Of a DNA stretch of 64,000 nt, positions 9,817 through 17,647 are shown piece after piece. The notes beneath the pieces were generated by a model. That model was not told the origin of the DNA. It worked only from the letters and a program-made list of their open reading frames with translations, and made no database searches. A program made the position numbers and the translations under genes. How positions within the stretch are numbered: the first letter of the stretch is position 1; each line of letters begins with the position of its first letter. The stretch covers positions 713 through 64,712 of the forward strand of contig PMHJ01000037.1 of assembly GCA_003158175.1 (NCBI GenBank), read 5' to 3'. Origin of the DNA: Candidatus Cybelea septentrionalis (lineage in GTDB: Bacteria > Vulcanimicrobiota > Vulcanimicrobiia > Vulcanimicrobiales > Vulcanimicrobiaceae).

Positions 9817-11015
9817 TAGTCGAGCGCCTGGTCGGCGCTGCCGCGCGCCGCCGCCAGCGCCAGCGCCATCGTGGGCATCCACAGCCCGAAAATTACCACG
9901 CTCACCGTATCGATCAGGCCTTGCACGGCGACGCCGACCAGTCCCGCTGCTGCTCCGCAGGCCAGCAATGCCGCCTGTGGCGAGGCAGTCGCCAAGCGCC
10001 GGCGCAGTTCGGTCACGAATCGCCAGGTAGTCCACACGACCGCGCAGACGCCTACGATTCCAAACTCTGCAAAGAACGTCAGATAGAGATTGTGCGCGTG
10101 GAAGGCCGTCGGATCGCCGTCCGGAGAGCGCACGAGCGCGTAGAGTCGGGAAAAGTTGAACGGCCCGACGCCAAGGAGAGGGAACCGGTCGATGATCTGC
10201 GTCGCGGCCTGCCAGATCGAAAGCCGCGTGTAGTCTTCGCTCGGGTCGTGATGAGCGTTGAAAAGCAGCACCACGGCGCAAATGCCGGCACCGACGACTG
10301 CGGCTGCGACCGCGGGTCGCCGCGTTCGGACCGCAACCAAGAATGCGGCGGCCGCCGCACATCCCATCCAACCCGCGCGCGAAAACGTAAGAGCAAGTGC
10401 GATTAAGCCGATAGCAAGCGCGCTCCAAGCGATCGCGCTTAAGACGCGCGAGCGCGCTACGCACCCAACGGCATAGGCGATTGGCAAGAGCACGATCAGG
10501 TAGCCGGCGAGCTCACCCGGCAAGATGAACGTGCCGGTCGCGCGCCCGTGTTGGAGCGCGTAGAGGTTGACGGGAGAACGCAGCGCCACCATTGCAACTG
10601 CGATCGCAGCAGCGATCCCGCCGGAGAGCAGAAAGGCTCCGAGAAGCAGCGTCGCTGCGTATCGATCGCCGTAAAAACGCAAGATCGAACAGGCCCATAC
10701 GATGCCAAGACCGCCGATGATCGTAAAGACCAAGCCGGAACGCGGGTCGAATCCCAAGCAGCCCGCGAGCAGCCCGGCGACAAAGACTGCCAGCAGCGGC
10801 GCGAGCAACGGTTGTGAGCCGGCCAGGGGATAACGTGCGAGAATGGCGAGCGCATAAATCGCAAGAATGCAGCAACCCGCAAAGACTGCGACGATCGCCG
10901 CTCCCGGCAGCAGGGAAACCCCCGGAAATGCGACGCCGGTGAAGGTAATGAAACTGGGGAAGAGCGGCACGGCCATATAGATCAGTCCCAGCGCGGCGGG
11001 CATACAACGGCGCAT
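9816..11015 (-). CDS. O-antigen ligase/polymerase-like membrane protein (Wzy_C)
   Basis: 399 residues. The ATG at 11015 overlaps the previous stop (TGATG); a TTG one codon earlier is also possible. At least ten hydrophobic helices are visible, with a large loop near the C-terminus carrying FHAHNLYLTFFAEFGIVG, the His-Asn-containing signature of the Wzy_C/WaaL ligase superfamily. Such proteins either ligate O-antigen to lipid A-core or polymerise glycan repeats in the periplasm. The lipid A/Lpt neighbourhood favours a ligase. Confidence 0.85.
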   Translation of the reverse strand: MRRCMPAALGLIYMAVPLFPSFITFTGVAFPGVSLLPGAAIVAVFAGCCILAIYALAILARYPLAGSQPLLAPLLAVFVAGLLAGCLGFDPRSGLVFTIIGGLGIVWACSILRFYGDRYAATLLLGAFLLSGGIAAAIAVAMVALRSPVNLYALQHGRATGTFILPGELAGYLIVLLPIAYAVGCVARSRVLSAIAWSALAIGLIALALTFSRAGWMGCAAAAAFLVAVRTRRPAVAAAVVGAGICAVVLLFNAHHDPSEDYTRLSIWQAATQIIDRFPLLGVGPFNFSRLYALVRSPDGDPTAFHAHNLYLTFFAEFGIVGVCAVVWTTWRFVTELRRRLATASPQAALLACGAAAGLVGVAVQGLIDTVSVVIFGLWMPTMALALAAARGSADQALD

Positions 11016-12172
11016 CAACTCTGCCTTGTCAGCAACGCGACGCGATCCGCGATGCGTCGTGCGGCGCCGCTGGCACCTAGACGTGCACGCCCGGTTTCAC
11101 TCATCTGCCTCCGGCGCGCCGGATCGTTCAAAATATCGCATACGCCGCACGCGGCCTCGACCGGACTGCCGGCGATCACGGCCAGCGCATCGCCGAGCAG
11201 ACCCTGTTGCCGGCGGCGGTACCAACGTGCTTTCGTATCGCGCGCGAAAGCCACGACGGGAACGCCGGCTGCGGCTGCGCCTTCGTTCGCCGTTCCGGCT
11301 TGGCCGAGAACCAACGTGGCGCCTTTGAGCAACGAAGCCGGGCTCCCCGTCCATGCGCGCACGACCGTGCGCCCCTCCAAAGACAGAGAGAAGGGAATGC
11401 GATCGCCCGATTCGCGGGAGACTTGCCAGCCCGCTCGTTGCGCGTCGGCCGCGAAACGGCCGGCATCGAGACCGCGCGCTATCGAAAGCACCGCGCCGAC
11501 TTGCGGCCGCCACTCGGCGATCGCACGCAGCACCTGCAGCAAGAAGGCGGCATCGTCATACGCGCTCACGCGGCTTCCGGGAAAGAGCGCCAACATCGTC
11601 GCGAATCCGGCTATCGCCGTTTCGACGGCCGGATCGTCGTCAGCCGCGAAGAGATCGACGATCACGTTGGCACTGGGCTCGACGGACAAGCCATGCCCGC
11701 GCAGCGCCTGCGCCGTCGCCTCGTCGCGCACGAAGCATGCTTTCGCGCGCGCGAGAATTCGTTCTTCAAAAGCACCGTAGCGAGCCACGCTAACGCTCTT
11801 GGCGGTACCGACGAAGACGGTGCTCGACCGCGCGCGCAGTGTCATCGCCAGGGCGTAAACGTCGCCGACGGCTACCGCGACATCGTACGATCCGCGAACG
11901 CGCCGTAAGAACCGTCTCTGCGACGCAACGAGCGGCAACAGACCGGCCCGCAGGTCTCGCATAAGGTTCGCGATGTTTCCCATTGCGATCAAACCGCCGC
12001 TGGGCATCGTGCGGCGCGGACCGACTTCTCGCATCGAATCCGAGATCGGCTCGCCAACCAAGCCCAGATGATCGAGCGCCGCATCCGGCATAATCGCGCG
12101 CAGCTCCGCGGCGATGCGATCGGCAATGGCCGCTTCCCCATGACCGTTGGAAACGAAGAGCACACGCTTCAC
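11015..12172 (-). CDS. Lipid-A-disaccharide synthase-related protein
   Basis: 385 residues. The N-terminus RVLFVSNGHGEAAIADRIA and the glycosyltransferase-like C-terminal half (TLVLGQAGTANEGAAAAGVPVVAFARD) match the LpxB-related family known from Cyanobacteria and Deinococcus (TIGR03492 type). It differs from the true LpxB encoded at 12909-14033. The reaction it catalyses is not established; a GT-B-type transfer in lipid or LPS synthesis is inferred. It is coupled to the metallophosphoesterase upstream (4-base overlap) and to the ligase-like gene downstream. Confidence 0.85.
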   Translation of the reverse strand: MKRVLFVSNGHGEAAIADRIAAELRAIMPDAALDHLGLVGEPISDSMREVGPRRTMPSGGLIAMGNIANLMRDLRAGLLPLVASQRRFLRRVRGSYDVAVAVGDVYALAMTLRARSSTVFVGTAKSVSVARYGAFEERILARAKACFVRDEATAQALRGHGLSVEPSANVIVDLFAADDDPAVETAIAGFATMLALFPGSRVSAYDDAAFLLQVLRAIAEWRPQVGAVLSIARGLDAGRFAADAQRAGWQVSRESGDRIPFSLSLEGRTVVRAWTGSPASLLKGATLVLGQAGTANEGAAAAGVPVVAFARDTKARWYRRRQQGLLGDALAVIAGSPVEAACGVCDILNDPARRRQMSETGRARLGASGAARRIADRVALLTRQS

Positions 12173-12912
12173 GAAGCATCCAGCAGCGGAACTAGCGCGA
12201 AGTCCTCGAGGGAGAAGCGGCGACGGTTCGCGTCATAGTTCAGCTCACTGCGCGAGACGAACTTTCCGTACGGACCCGCATGAACGATCGGAACCTCTCC
12301 AACGTATCGCGGGCCAGGCAGCGTATCGTGGCTGTGACCGCCAAGCAGCAAATCGATCCGCGGAACTCGCATCGCTAACTCGCAGTCGAGAGAGAGTCCC
12401 AAATGCGAGAGCACGACGAGGGGCTCTTCCTCGGGGACGGCTGCGGCAAAGGGTCCGATGGCCTCCCAAGGATTGAGAAAGCGCCAGCCAAAGACTCGTT
12501 CCCAGAAGCTCTGTTCGGGATATTGCATGATAAGCAAACCCAGAACGTTCACGCAGATTGGGCTGCCGTTGGAATCTAACGTCTGCAGACGCAATGCCTG
12601 CAAAAAAGGTAAGGGCCGCCCTTTGGTATCTCGCAAATTGGTGCATATCAACGGGTGTCGCATTCGCGAAGCTCGTGCGCGCAGGGCCGCGAAGAGATAA
12701 TGAAACTCGCGATTTCCAATGCCCTGCGCATCGTAACCGGCCTCGTCGAGCTCCGCAACGATCGGCTCGGTGCGGTAATAGAGCGTCTGACTTCCGCGCA
12801 AGGAGTCGCCGCAATCGAAGAGCAAACCGGGGCGCCGTTCGCGCAACGCTTTTAAGCGCCCGGCGAAACCGCGCCGGTCGTGCAGATCGGAGGTGTGATA
12901 GATGCGAATCAT
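12169..12912 (-). CDS. Calcineurin-like metallophosphoesterase, candidate UDP-diacylglucosamine hydrolase
   Basis: 247 residues from the ATG at 12912, overlapping the lpxB stop (ATGA). Metal-binding motifs are intact: HTSDLHD at the N-terminus, FDCGDSLRG, GNREF, VVLSHLG and GGHSHD. The motif set is closest to the 5'-nucleotidase/UshA branch, but it is short and has no signal peptide, so it should be cytoplasmic. LpxH, LpxG and LpxJ, which remove UMP from UDP-diacylglucosamine just before LpxB, are also metallophosphatases, and no other such enzyme is seen in this lipid A cluster. The fold is certain; the lipid A role is inference from coupling to lpxB. Confidence 0.85.
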   Translation of the reverse strand: MIRIYHTSDLHDRRGFAGRLKALRERRPGLLFDCGDSLRGSQTLYYRTEPIVAELDEAGYDAQGIGNREFHYLFAALRARASRMRHPLICTNLRDTKGRPLPFLQALRLQTLDSNGSPICVNVLGLLIMQYPEQSFWERVFGWRFLNPWEAIGPFAAAVPEEEPLVVLSHLGLSLDCELAMRVPRIDLLLGGHSHDTLPGPRYVGEVPIVHAGPYGKFVSRSELNYDANRRRFSLEDFALVPLLDAS

Positions 12913-14033
12913 TGGTCGTGCGAACCGGAGGCTCGCGCCAGCTCGACGGCATACCGCCCGCATCGCTCGAGCGCGTCGGCGGGGCCGAGCGCCTGTCGGA
13001 ACTCGAGGAACGAATCGTACTGCTGCGCCGGGTCGTTCATCAGTCCTTCGAGCGTCGCCGCCAGCTCTTCGGGGTTTGCGCGACCTTGAAGCAACTCCGG
13101 GACTGCCTCCCGGCCCAAGACGAGGTTCGGCAGCGTAATGAAGCGATGTTTGATCATGCGATGACCGTACCAAATCAACGCGGGCGGGATCACGTAGATA
13201 GCTACCGCCGGCACGCCGATCAATGCAGTTTCGAGCACCGCGGTTCCCGAGGCGACCCAAGCGCCGTCCGCATTCTCCAAGGCCGCCGTCACACCCGGCA
13301 CGATTTCCACGCCGGTCAAAGCCTCGCGCGCGATCGCCGCCTCGATCGTTTCCGTTGCGCGTGCATCCGCTGCTCCGACGACGCCGCGAAGACCGGGGCG
13401 CCGCTTTTGCAGCGTACGATACGCCGCGGCAAGCACCGGCAAGTGGCGGCGCAACTCGCCGGCGCGACTGCCGGGCAGCATCGCGACGACGCCGGCAGCC
13501 GGAGGCGGCGGCGGGCGCAGCGGCCTCATTGCATAACGGCTCGTCAGCGGATGTCCGAAGAACTCGATCCGGCAGCCCATACTTCGGTAGAAATCGTACT
13601 GATGCGCAAACGCCGTCACCGGATAAGCGACGGCGCTGACTTGTCGAGCCTTCGCCTCGTTGTCGAGCCACGCGCCAGGCGGAAAGAGGTCCAAGACCGG
13701 ACCCTCGTACCGCAAGCGACGAAGCGTATTTGCCAAGCGCAGGTTAAAGACTCCGAAATCGACGAGGACGACCAGGTCGGGTTTCGACTCGACGATATGA
13801 AATGCGGTGCGAAGCATCGCATAGAGCAGCTTGGGAATACGGGGAATCGCTGCGGCGGGCCCCATGCTTGCCCAACCGGCGTGATCGCGCCATAAAGTAA
13901 AACCGGCCGCTCGCATGGCCGTGCTTCCGATGCCTTCAAACTGCGCGTGCGGGTCGTACGAACGGATCGATTGCGCCAATGCAATCCCACTCGCCTCCCC
14001 CGACGGCTCACCAGTCGATACAAAGTACTTCAT
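12909..14033 (-). CDS. lpxB: Lipid-A-disaccharide synthase LpxB
   Basis: 374 residues, ATG start. The N-terminus KYFVSTGEPSGEASGIALA is the LpxB glycine-rich signature (GE.SGD/E), followed by VDFGVFNLRLA, FPPGAWLDNEAKARQ, EFFGHPL and the donor-binding VASGTAVLETALIGVPAVAIY. LpxB is a GT19 inverting transferase that joins lipid X to UDP-diacylglucosamine, forming the beta-1,6 disaccharide at the inner membrane. The typical Asp of SGD is Glu here. Downstream coupling to a metallophosphoesterase makes that protein a natural partner for the preceding hydrolysis. Confidence 0.92.
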   Translation of the reverse strand: MKYFVSTGEPSGEASGIALAQSIRSYDPHAQFEGIGSTAMRAAGFTLWRDHAGWASMGPAAAIPRIPKLLYAMLRTAFHIVESKPDLVVLVDFGVFNLRLANTLRRLRYEGPVLDLFPPGAWLDNEAKARQVSAVAYPVTAFAHQYDFYRSMGCRIEFFGHPLTSRYAMRPLRPPPPPAAGVVAMLPGSRAGELRRHLPVLAAAYRTLQKRRPGLRGVVGAADARATETIEAAIAREALTGVEIVPGVTAALENADGAWVASGTAVLETALIGVPAVAIYVIPPALIWYGHRMIKHRFITLPNLVLGREAVPELLQGRANPEELAATLEGLMNDPAQQYDSFLEFRQALGPADALERCGRYAVELARASGSHDQ

Positions 14034-14102
14034 GCCAAACGATGCAGCACGGTGCGGAGGCGCGATGAACTACAAAGCGATTCCAGGATCGCGTCTATGC
14101 TA

Positions 14103-14870
14103 TCACTTTAACACGCCACGCTCGGAGGGCGCCTCGAGAAAGGCGATGATTTCCCTCCCGGCGTCGGTCGTAACTTCGGCTTTCATTGCTTCGATTGCTT
14201 GCGAGACGTTGAGCTTCGGATCGTAGAGCAGCTTGTAGAAACGTTTGATCTCCTGGCGTTCCTCCACGGGGAAGGCGGCGCGGCGAAGGCCCACGCTATT
14301 AAGACCGTAGGGTTGGCACGGATTACCCTCGACGAGGAAGAACGGTGGCACGTCTTTCGTCAGTTTGCTCATCCCGCCGACCATGGCGTGACGGCCGACA
14401 CGCGTAAATTGATGAATGCCGGTCTGGCCGCCGATCGTCACGTAATCGCCGACGTTCACGTGGCCCGCGAGTTGCGCGAGATTACTCATCGTGACGCCGT
14501 TGCCGAGAATGCAGTTATGCGCGATGTGAACGTAGGCCAGCAGGAGGCAGTCGTCGCCCACGGCCGTCAGCTCGTCGCGGCCCGTCGCCCGTTGAATGCT
14601 GACGTACTCACGCAGAATCGTGCGGCTTCCAACGCGCGTGAAGGCTCGCTCTCCCGCGTACTTTCGGTCCTGCGAAGCCGCGCCTACGGTCGAAAACGGG
14701 TAGAGCTGACAGTCGTCCCCGATCTGCGTCCAGCCGTTGACGACCACGTGGGCCTGAAGTATCGTGCGCGCTCCGATCGACACATGCTCACCAACGATGC
14801 AGTACGGTCCGATCTCAGTGTGTTTTCCGATCTCTGCGCCAGGATGAACGATCGCCGTGGGATGTAGCAT
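14103..14870 (-). CDS. lpxA: Acyl-ACP:UDP-N-acetylglucosamine O-acyltransferase LpxA
   Basis: 255 residues, ATG start. Left-handed beta-helix hexapeptide repeats fill the first ~190 residues (HPTAIVHPGAEIGKHTEIGP, CIVGEHVSIGA). The LpxA-specific segment VGAASQDRKYAGER and the catalytic region VHIAHNCILGN with its His are present. The C-terminal helices read VGLRRAAFPVEERQEIKRFY, as in LpxA. It performs the first acylation of lipid A synthesis. It follows fabZ and lpxC, its usual companions, and precedes lpxB by 69 bases. Confidence 0.96.
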   Translation of the reverse strand: MLHPTAIVHPGAEIGKHTEIGPYCIVGEHVSIGARTILQAHVVVNGWTQIGDDCQLYPFSTVGAASQDRKYAGERAFTRVGSRTILREYVSIQRATGRDELTAVGDDCLLLAYVHIAHNCILGNGVTMSNLAQLAGHVNVGDYVTIGGQTGIHQFTRVGRHAMVGGMSKLTKDVPPFFLVEGNPCQPYGLNSVGLRRAAFPVEERQEIKRFYKLLYDPKLNVSQAIEAMKAEVTTDAGREIIAFLEAPSERGVLK

Positions 14871-14882
14871 TACGGCCGGTAA

Positions 14883-15356
14883 CTATAGGTGAAGCACGGA
14901 AGAGTCCGCGCCGACAATGCGCGGATTCGAAACGATCGAAAACATGATCTCTGCGGAGCAGGCGAACTGCCCGTCGACCGTCGCCTCGCCGGTCACCCAC
15001 CCGATGTTGCGCTTATGGCGCAGCATCGTTACCACCATGTCGAGGCGATCGCCCGGAACCACGGGGCGCCGGAACTTCGCTTTGTCGATACCGGCTAAAT
15101 AGGGAGTCTTACGCGAAAACTCGCCGGGCTCCAGAATCATCGCGCCGCCCAGCTGAGCCAGCGCCTCGATCATGAAGACCCCCGGCAACACGGGATTCCC
15201 AGGAAAATGCCCCGCGAAGATCTGCTCGTTATAGGTGATGTTCTTATAGCCTCGCGCTCGCACCATGTGCTCGAACTCGAGAATCCGGTCGACGAGCAGC
15301 ATCGGATACCGATGCGGCAATATCTCAAATATCTGGCGTATGTCGAGTTCGGCCAA
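14883..15356 (-). CDS. fabZ: 3-hydroxyacyl-ACP dehydratase FabZ
   Basis: 157 residues. The start is a TTG at 15356 with a strong Shine-Dalgarno (AGGAGAG, 5-base spacer), and the protein then begins AELDIRQIFEILPHRYPMLL as in the family. The active-site His of LPHRYPMLLVDR and the second motif GHFPGNPVLPGVFMIEALAQ with catalytic Glu are intact. FabZ dehydrates hydroxyacyl-ACP and so competes with LpxA and LpxC/D for 3-hydroxyacyl chains. This explains its place between lpxC and lpxA. Confidence 0.96.
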   Translation of the reverse strand: MAELDIRQIFEILPHRYPMLLVDRILEFEHMVRARGYKNITYNEQIFAGHFPGNPVLPGVFMIEALAQLGGAMILEPGEFSRKTPYLAGIDKAKFRRPVVPGDRLDMVVTMLRHKRNIGWVTGEATVDGQFACSAEIMFSIVSNPRIVGADSSVLHL

Positions 15357-15366
15357 GGCTGCTCTC

Positions 15367-16188
15367 CTATGCAGAAGGCACGCGTAATCGCGTACGCAAT
15401 GCGTTCGTTAACGAGGAATGGAGTTGGTGCCCGCTCTTGATGGCGATCAGCTCGCAGCGCGGCCACGCTCCGAGTAATGCGAGATCGCCGATTAAGTCGA
15501 GCACTTTGTGGCGCACGGCTTCGTTGGGCCAGCGCAAGGGCTGCAACGGTCCATCGGCGGTAAAGACGAGCGCGTTCTCCAAGCTTCCGCCACGAGCCAA
15601 GCCGCGAGCAAGAAGCGCCTGTACCTCATGTAAGTAACCGAACGTTCGCGCGCCGGCGATCTCCTTCACGTAGCGCTCGGAATCGATCTCACTGCAAAAG
15701 TATTGCGTTCCGATCGGCGCCGCAAAATCGGCGACGAAACGCACGCTCAGGCTCGGGGCCGGAAAGGCTGCGACGAGCTTGTCGCCGTCGCGGACGATCA
15801 AGGACTCCTCGAGTTCTAGGATCTTCCGCTGCGCGGACTGCTCGCGCAAGCCGCACTCCGCGATCGCCGAAGCAAACTCCGACGCACTTCCGTCCCGCAC
15901 CGGTATCTCGGGGCCGTCGACCACGATATCGGCATTCGCGACGCCCATCGCAAAGAGCGCCGAAAGCAAGTGTTCCGTCGTGGATACGGTTACGCCGTCG
16001 CAACCGAGTACCGTTGCACGCGACGTGTCGACAACGTATTCGGCGGTCGCCGGAACGCGGGTGCTTCCGAGCAGAAAACTCAAGCCGGCGTCGGCCGGCG
16101 CAGGGCGCACCTCGACCCGGCAATGCGCTCCGGTATGCAGTCCGACCCCCTCAAAGCGAAGGCTCTCGCGCAACGTCGTTTGCATCAT
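15367..16188 (-). CDS. lpxC: UDP-3-O-acyl-N-acetylglucosamine deacetylase LpxC
   Basis: 273 residues, ATG-ATG start. The N-terminus QTTLRESLRFEGVGLHTGAH is typical. Zinc ligands appear in STTEHLLSALFAMG (His) and in RHKVLDLIGDLALLG (His and Asp); the general-base Glu lies in the first motif. LpxC catalyses the committed, usually highly regulated step of lipid A synthesis. It is not fused to FabZ as in some Bacteroidetes and Chlamydia-related lineages. The gene lies 6 bases after lpxD and 10 bases before fabZ. Confidence 0.96.
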   Translation of the reverse strand: MMQTTLRESLRFEGVGLHTGAHCRVEVRPAPADAGLSFLLGSTRVPATAEYVVDTSRATVLGCDGVTVSTTEHLLSALFAMGVANADIVVDGPEIPVRDGSASEFASAIAECGLREQSAQRKILELEESLIVRDGDKLVAAFPAPSLSVRFVADFAAPIGTQYFCSEIDSERYVKEIAGARTFGYLHEVQALLARGLARGGSLENALVFTADGPLQPLRWPNEAVRHKVLDLIGDLALLGAWPRCELIAIKSGHQLHSSLTNALRTRLRVPSA

Positions 16189-16194
16189 CGGGCG

Positions 16195-17226
16195 TTACTT
16201 AGGAGCTGTCGGGCGCGACGACGAGCGCTCCAAAGCCTCGACACGATCGAACAACTTGGGCAGCTTACGAATCATGACCTCTCGGCGAAGCTCGTCGCGG
16301 TGATGCTGTGCCGGATTGCCCGAAATTGTCGCACCGTCTTCAACGTTACCCCACACCCCGGATTGGCCGGCAATCGTCACGCCCGACCCAACCGAAACGT
16401 GTCCTTTGAAGCCCACCTGGCCCGCAACGCGTACGTAATCGCCGATGACGGTCGAGCCGGCCAACCCCGTCAGGGAGGCGATCACGCAATGCTTTCCGAT
16501 GCGGCAATTGTGTCCGATCTGGACCAAATTGTCGATCTTTGTGCCGGCGCCGACGATGGTACTCCCCGTCTGGGCGCGGTCGATGCACGTGTTCGCGCCG
16601 ATTTCTACGTCGTCTTCGAGCACCACATTTCCAACCTGCGGAATTCGTTGCGCGCGTCCGTCCACAAAGGCCCAACCAAACCCGTCGCTGCCGATCACGC
16701 AGCCCGGATGCAAGACGACGCGGTCGCCGACGACGCAGCCGGACATAAGGCTCGCGTTCGCCTTGACCCAGACCGAGCGTCCGAGGGAGACGCTTTCGGC
16801 AATATATGCACCGGCGCCGACGACCGTGCCGCCTCCGATCGACGCGAGGCTGCCGATGTATGCGTGCGCCTCAACGTACACGTCCTCGGCAACGCGGGCA
16901 TCCGGCGCGATCACCGCGCTCGGGTGGCGAAAGGGGCCACGCGGTTTTGGTGGACGGAACGCTTCGAGCAGTTCTGCGAGCGCACCGCGCGCGTTACCGA
17001 CGACTAACAATGGCTTGGGCGCAGATCGACTCGCGAGCGACTCGTCGATCAGCACGGCCGCGGCGTTGCTCGAACACGCAGCGACGAAATAGGCTTCACT
17101 CGTTGCGAACGTCAAGGCGTCCTCGCCGGCCTCTTCCACGCTCGCGATCCGAGCGATTGGCACGCTGCCGTCGCCGACTACGCGTCCCCGCACGCGATCG
17201 GCCAGCTCTTTCAGCGTCCCCAGCAT
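16195..17226 (-). CDS. lpxD: UDP-3-O-acylglucosamine N-acyltransferase LpxD
   Basis: 343 residues from the ATG at 17226; the frame extends upstream but without family similarity. The N-terminal uridine-binding domain (LKELADRVRGRVVGDGSVPI, DALTFATSEAYF) is followed by hexapeptide repeats forming a left-handed beta-helix (HPSAVIAPDARVAEDVYVEA, GCVIGSDGFGW), with the His-containing HNCRIGKH. LpxD adds the second acyl chain. It follows the Skp-like genes, the classical skp-lpxD order in Gram-negative bacteria. Confidence 0.95.
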   Translation of the reverse strand: MLGTLKELADRVRGRVVGDGSVPIARIASVEEAGEDALTFATSEAYFVAACSSNAAAVLIDESLASRSAPKPLLVVGNARGALAELLEAFRPPKPRGPFRHPSAVIAPDARVAEDVYVEAHAYIGSLASIGGGTVVGAGAYIAESVSLGRSVWVKANASLMSGCVVGDRVVLHPGCVIGSDGFGWAFVDGRAQRIPQVGNVVLEDDVEIGANTCIDRAQTGSTIVGAGTKIDNLVQIGHNCRIGKHCVIASLTGLAGSTVIGDYVRVAGQVGFKGHVSVGSGVTIAGQSGVWGNVEDGATISGNPAQHHRDELRREVMIRKLPKLFDRVEALERSSSRPTAPK

Positions 17227-17239
17227 ACGTCTAGGGAAC

Positions 17240-17647
17240 CTAGATGCCCGGCGTCGGAGTGGCCTTTTCCGTGATGTTGAGCGCCTTTTCCACCTGACTG
17301 GTGATGTCGACGCCTCCATAGCCGATGCCCTCCCGCGTCAGGACCAGTTTTAGCTGGCTCTGAGAAGCGATCTTGCCGGCGGCGTCGCGAATCTGAGCCG
17401 AGAGCTGGTCGGTGACCTTCGAGTATTTGCGCTCCAGCCCCAGCGCGTCGCGTTGCCTGCGAGTCGCACTCTCCCGCCGCGACGAAATCGAGCGTTCTTC
17501 GGTAAGAAGCTGGTTTTGATAGCCTTGATATTCCGGCCAGTTGCTGACGATCCGCTGCACGTCGACGAGGCCGATCGAGCTGTGCCCCGCGCAACCTGCG
17601 AGCATCGCAGCCGCGCAAATCAGAATGGCTAGCTTGTGGTTTCTCAC
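17240..17647 (-). CDS. Skp/OmpH-like periplasmic chaperone, lipoprotein
   Basis: 135 residues, GTG start coupled to the previous stop (GTGA). The N-terminus ends in the lipobox LAGC. One Skp-like module follows: VDVQRIVSNWPEYQ, a coiled-coil arm (about 45-100), then the strand LKLVLTREGIGYGGVDITSQ. The motif YGGxDITxxV recurs in both neighbouring genes. Skp trimers hold unfolded outer-membrane proteins between Sec and BAM. A lipid anchor would tether this one to a membrane, unlike soluble Skp. Confidence 0.82.
   Translation of the reverse strand: MRNHKLAILICAAAMLAGCAGHSSIGLVDVQRIVSNWPEYQGYQNQLLTEERSISSRRESATRRQRDALGLERKYSKVTDQLSAQIRDAAGKIASQSQLKLVLTREGIGYGGVDITSQVEKALNITEKATPTPGI

Noticed and set aside
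12558-13895. 445-codon + strand frame opposite lpxB and the phosphoesterase
   Set aside because: Covers two confident overlapping minus-strand genes and crosses their junction; composition is shadow-like.
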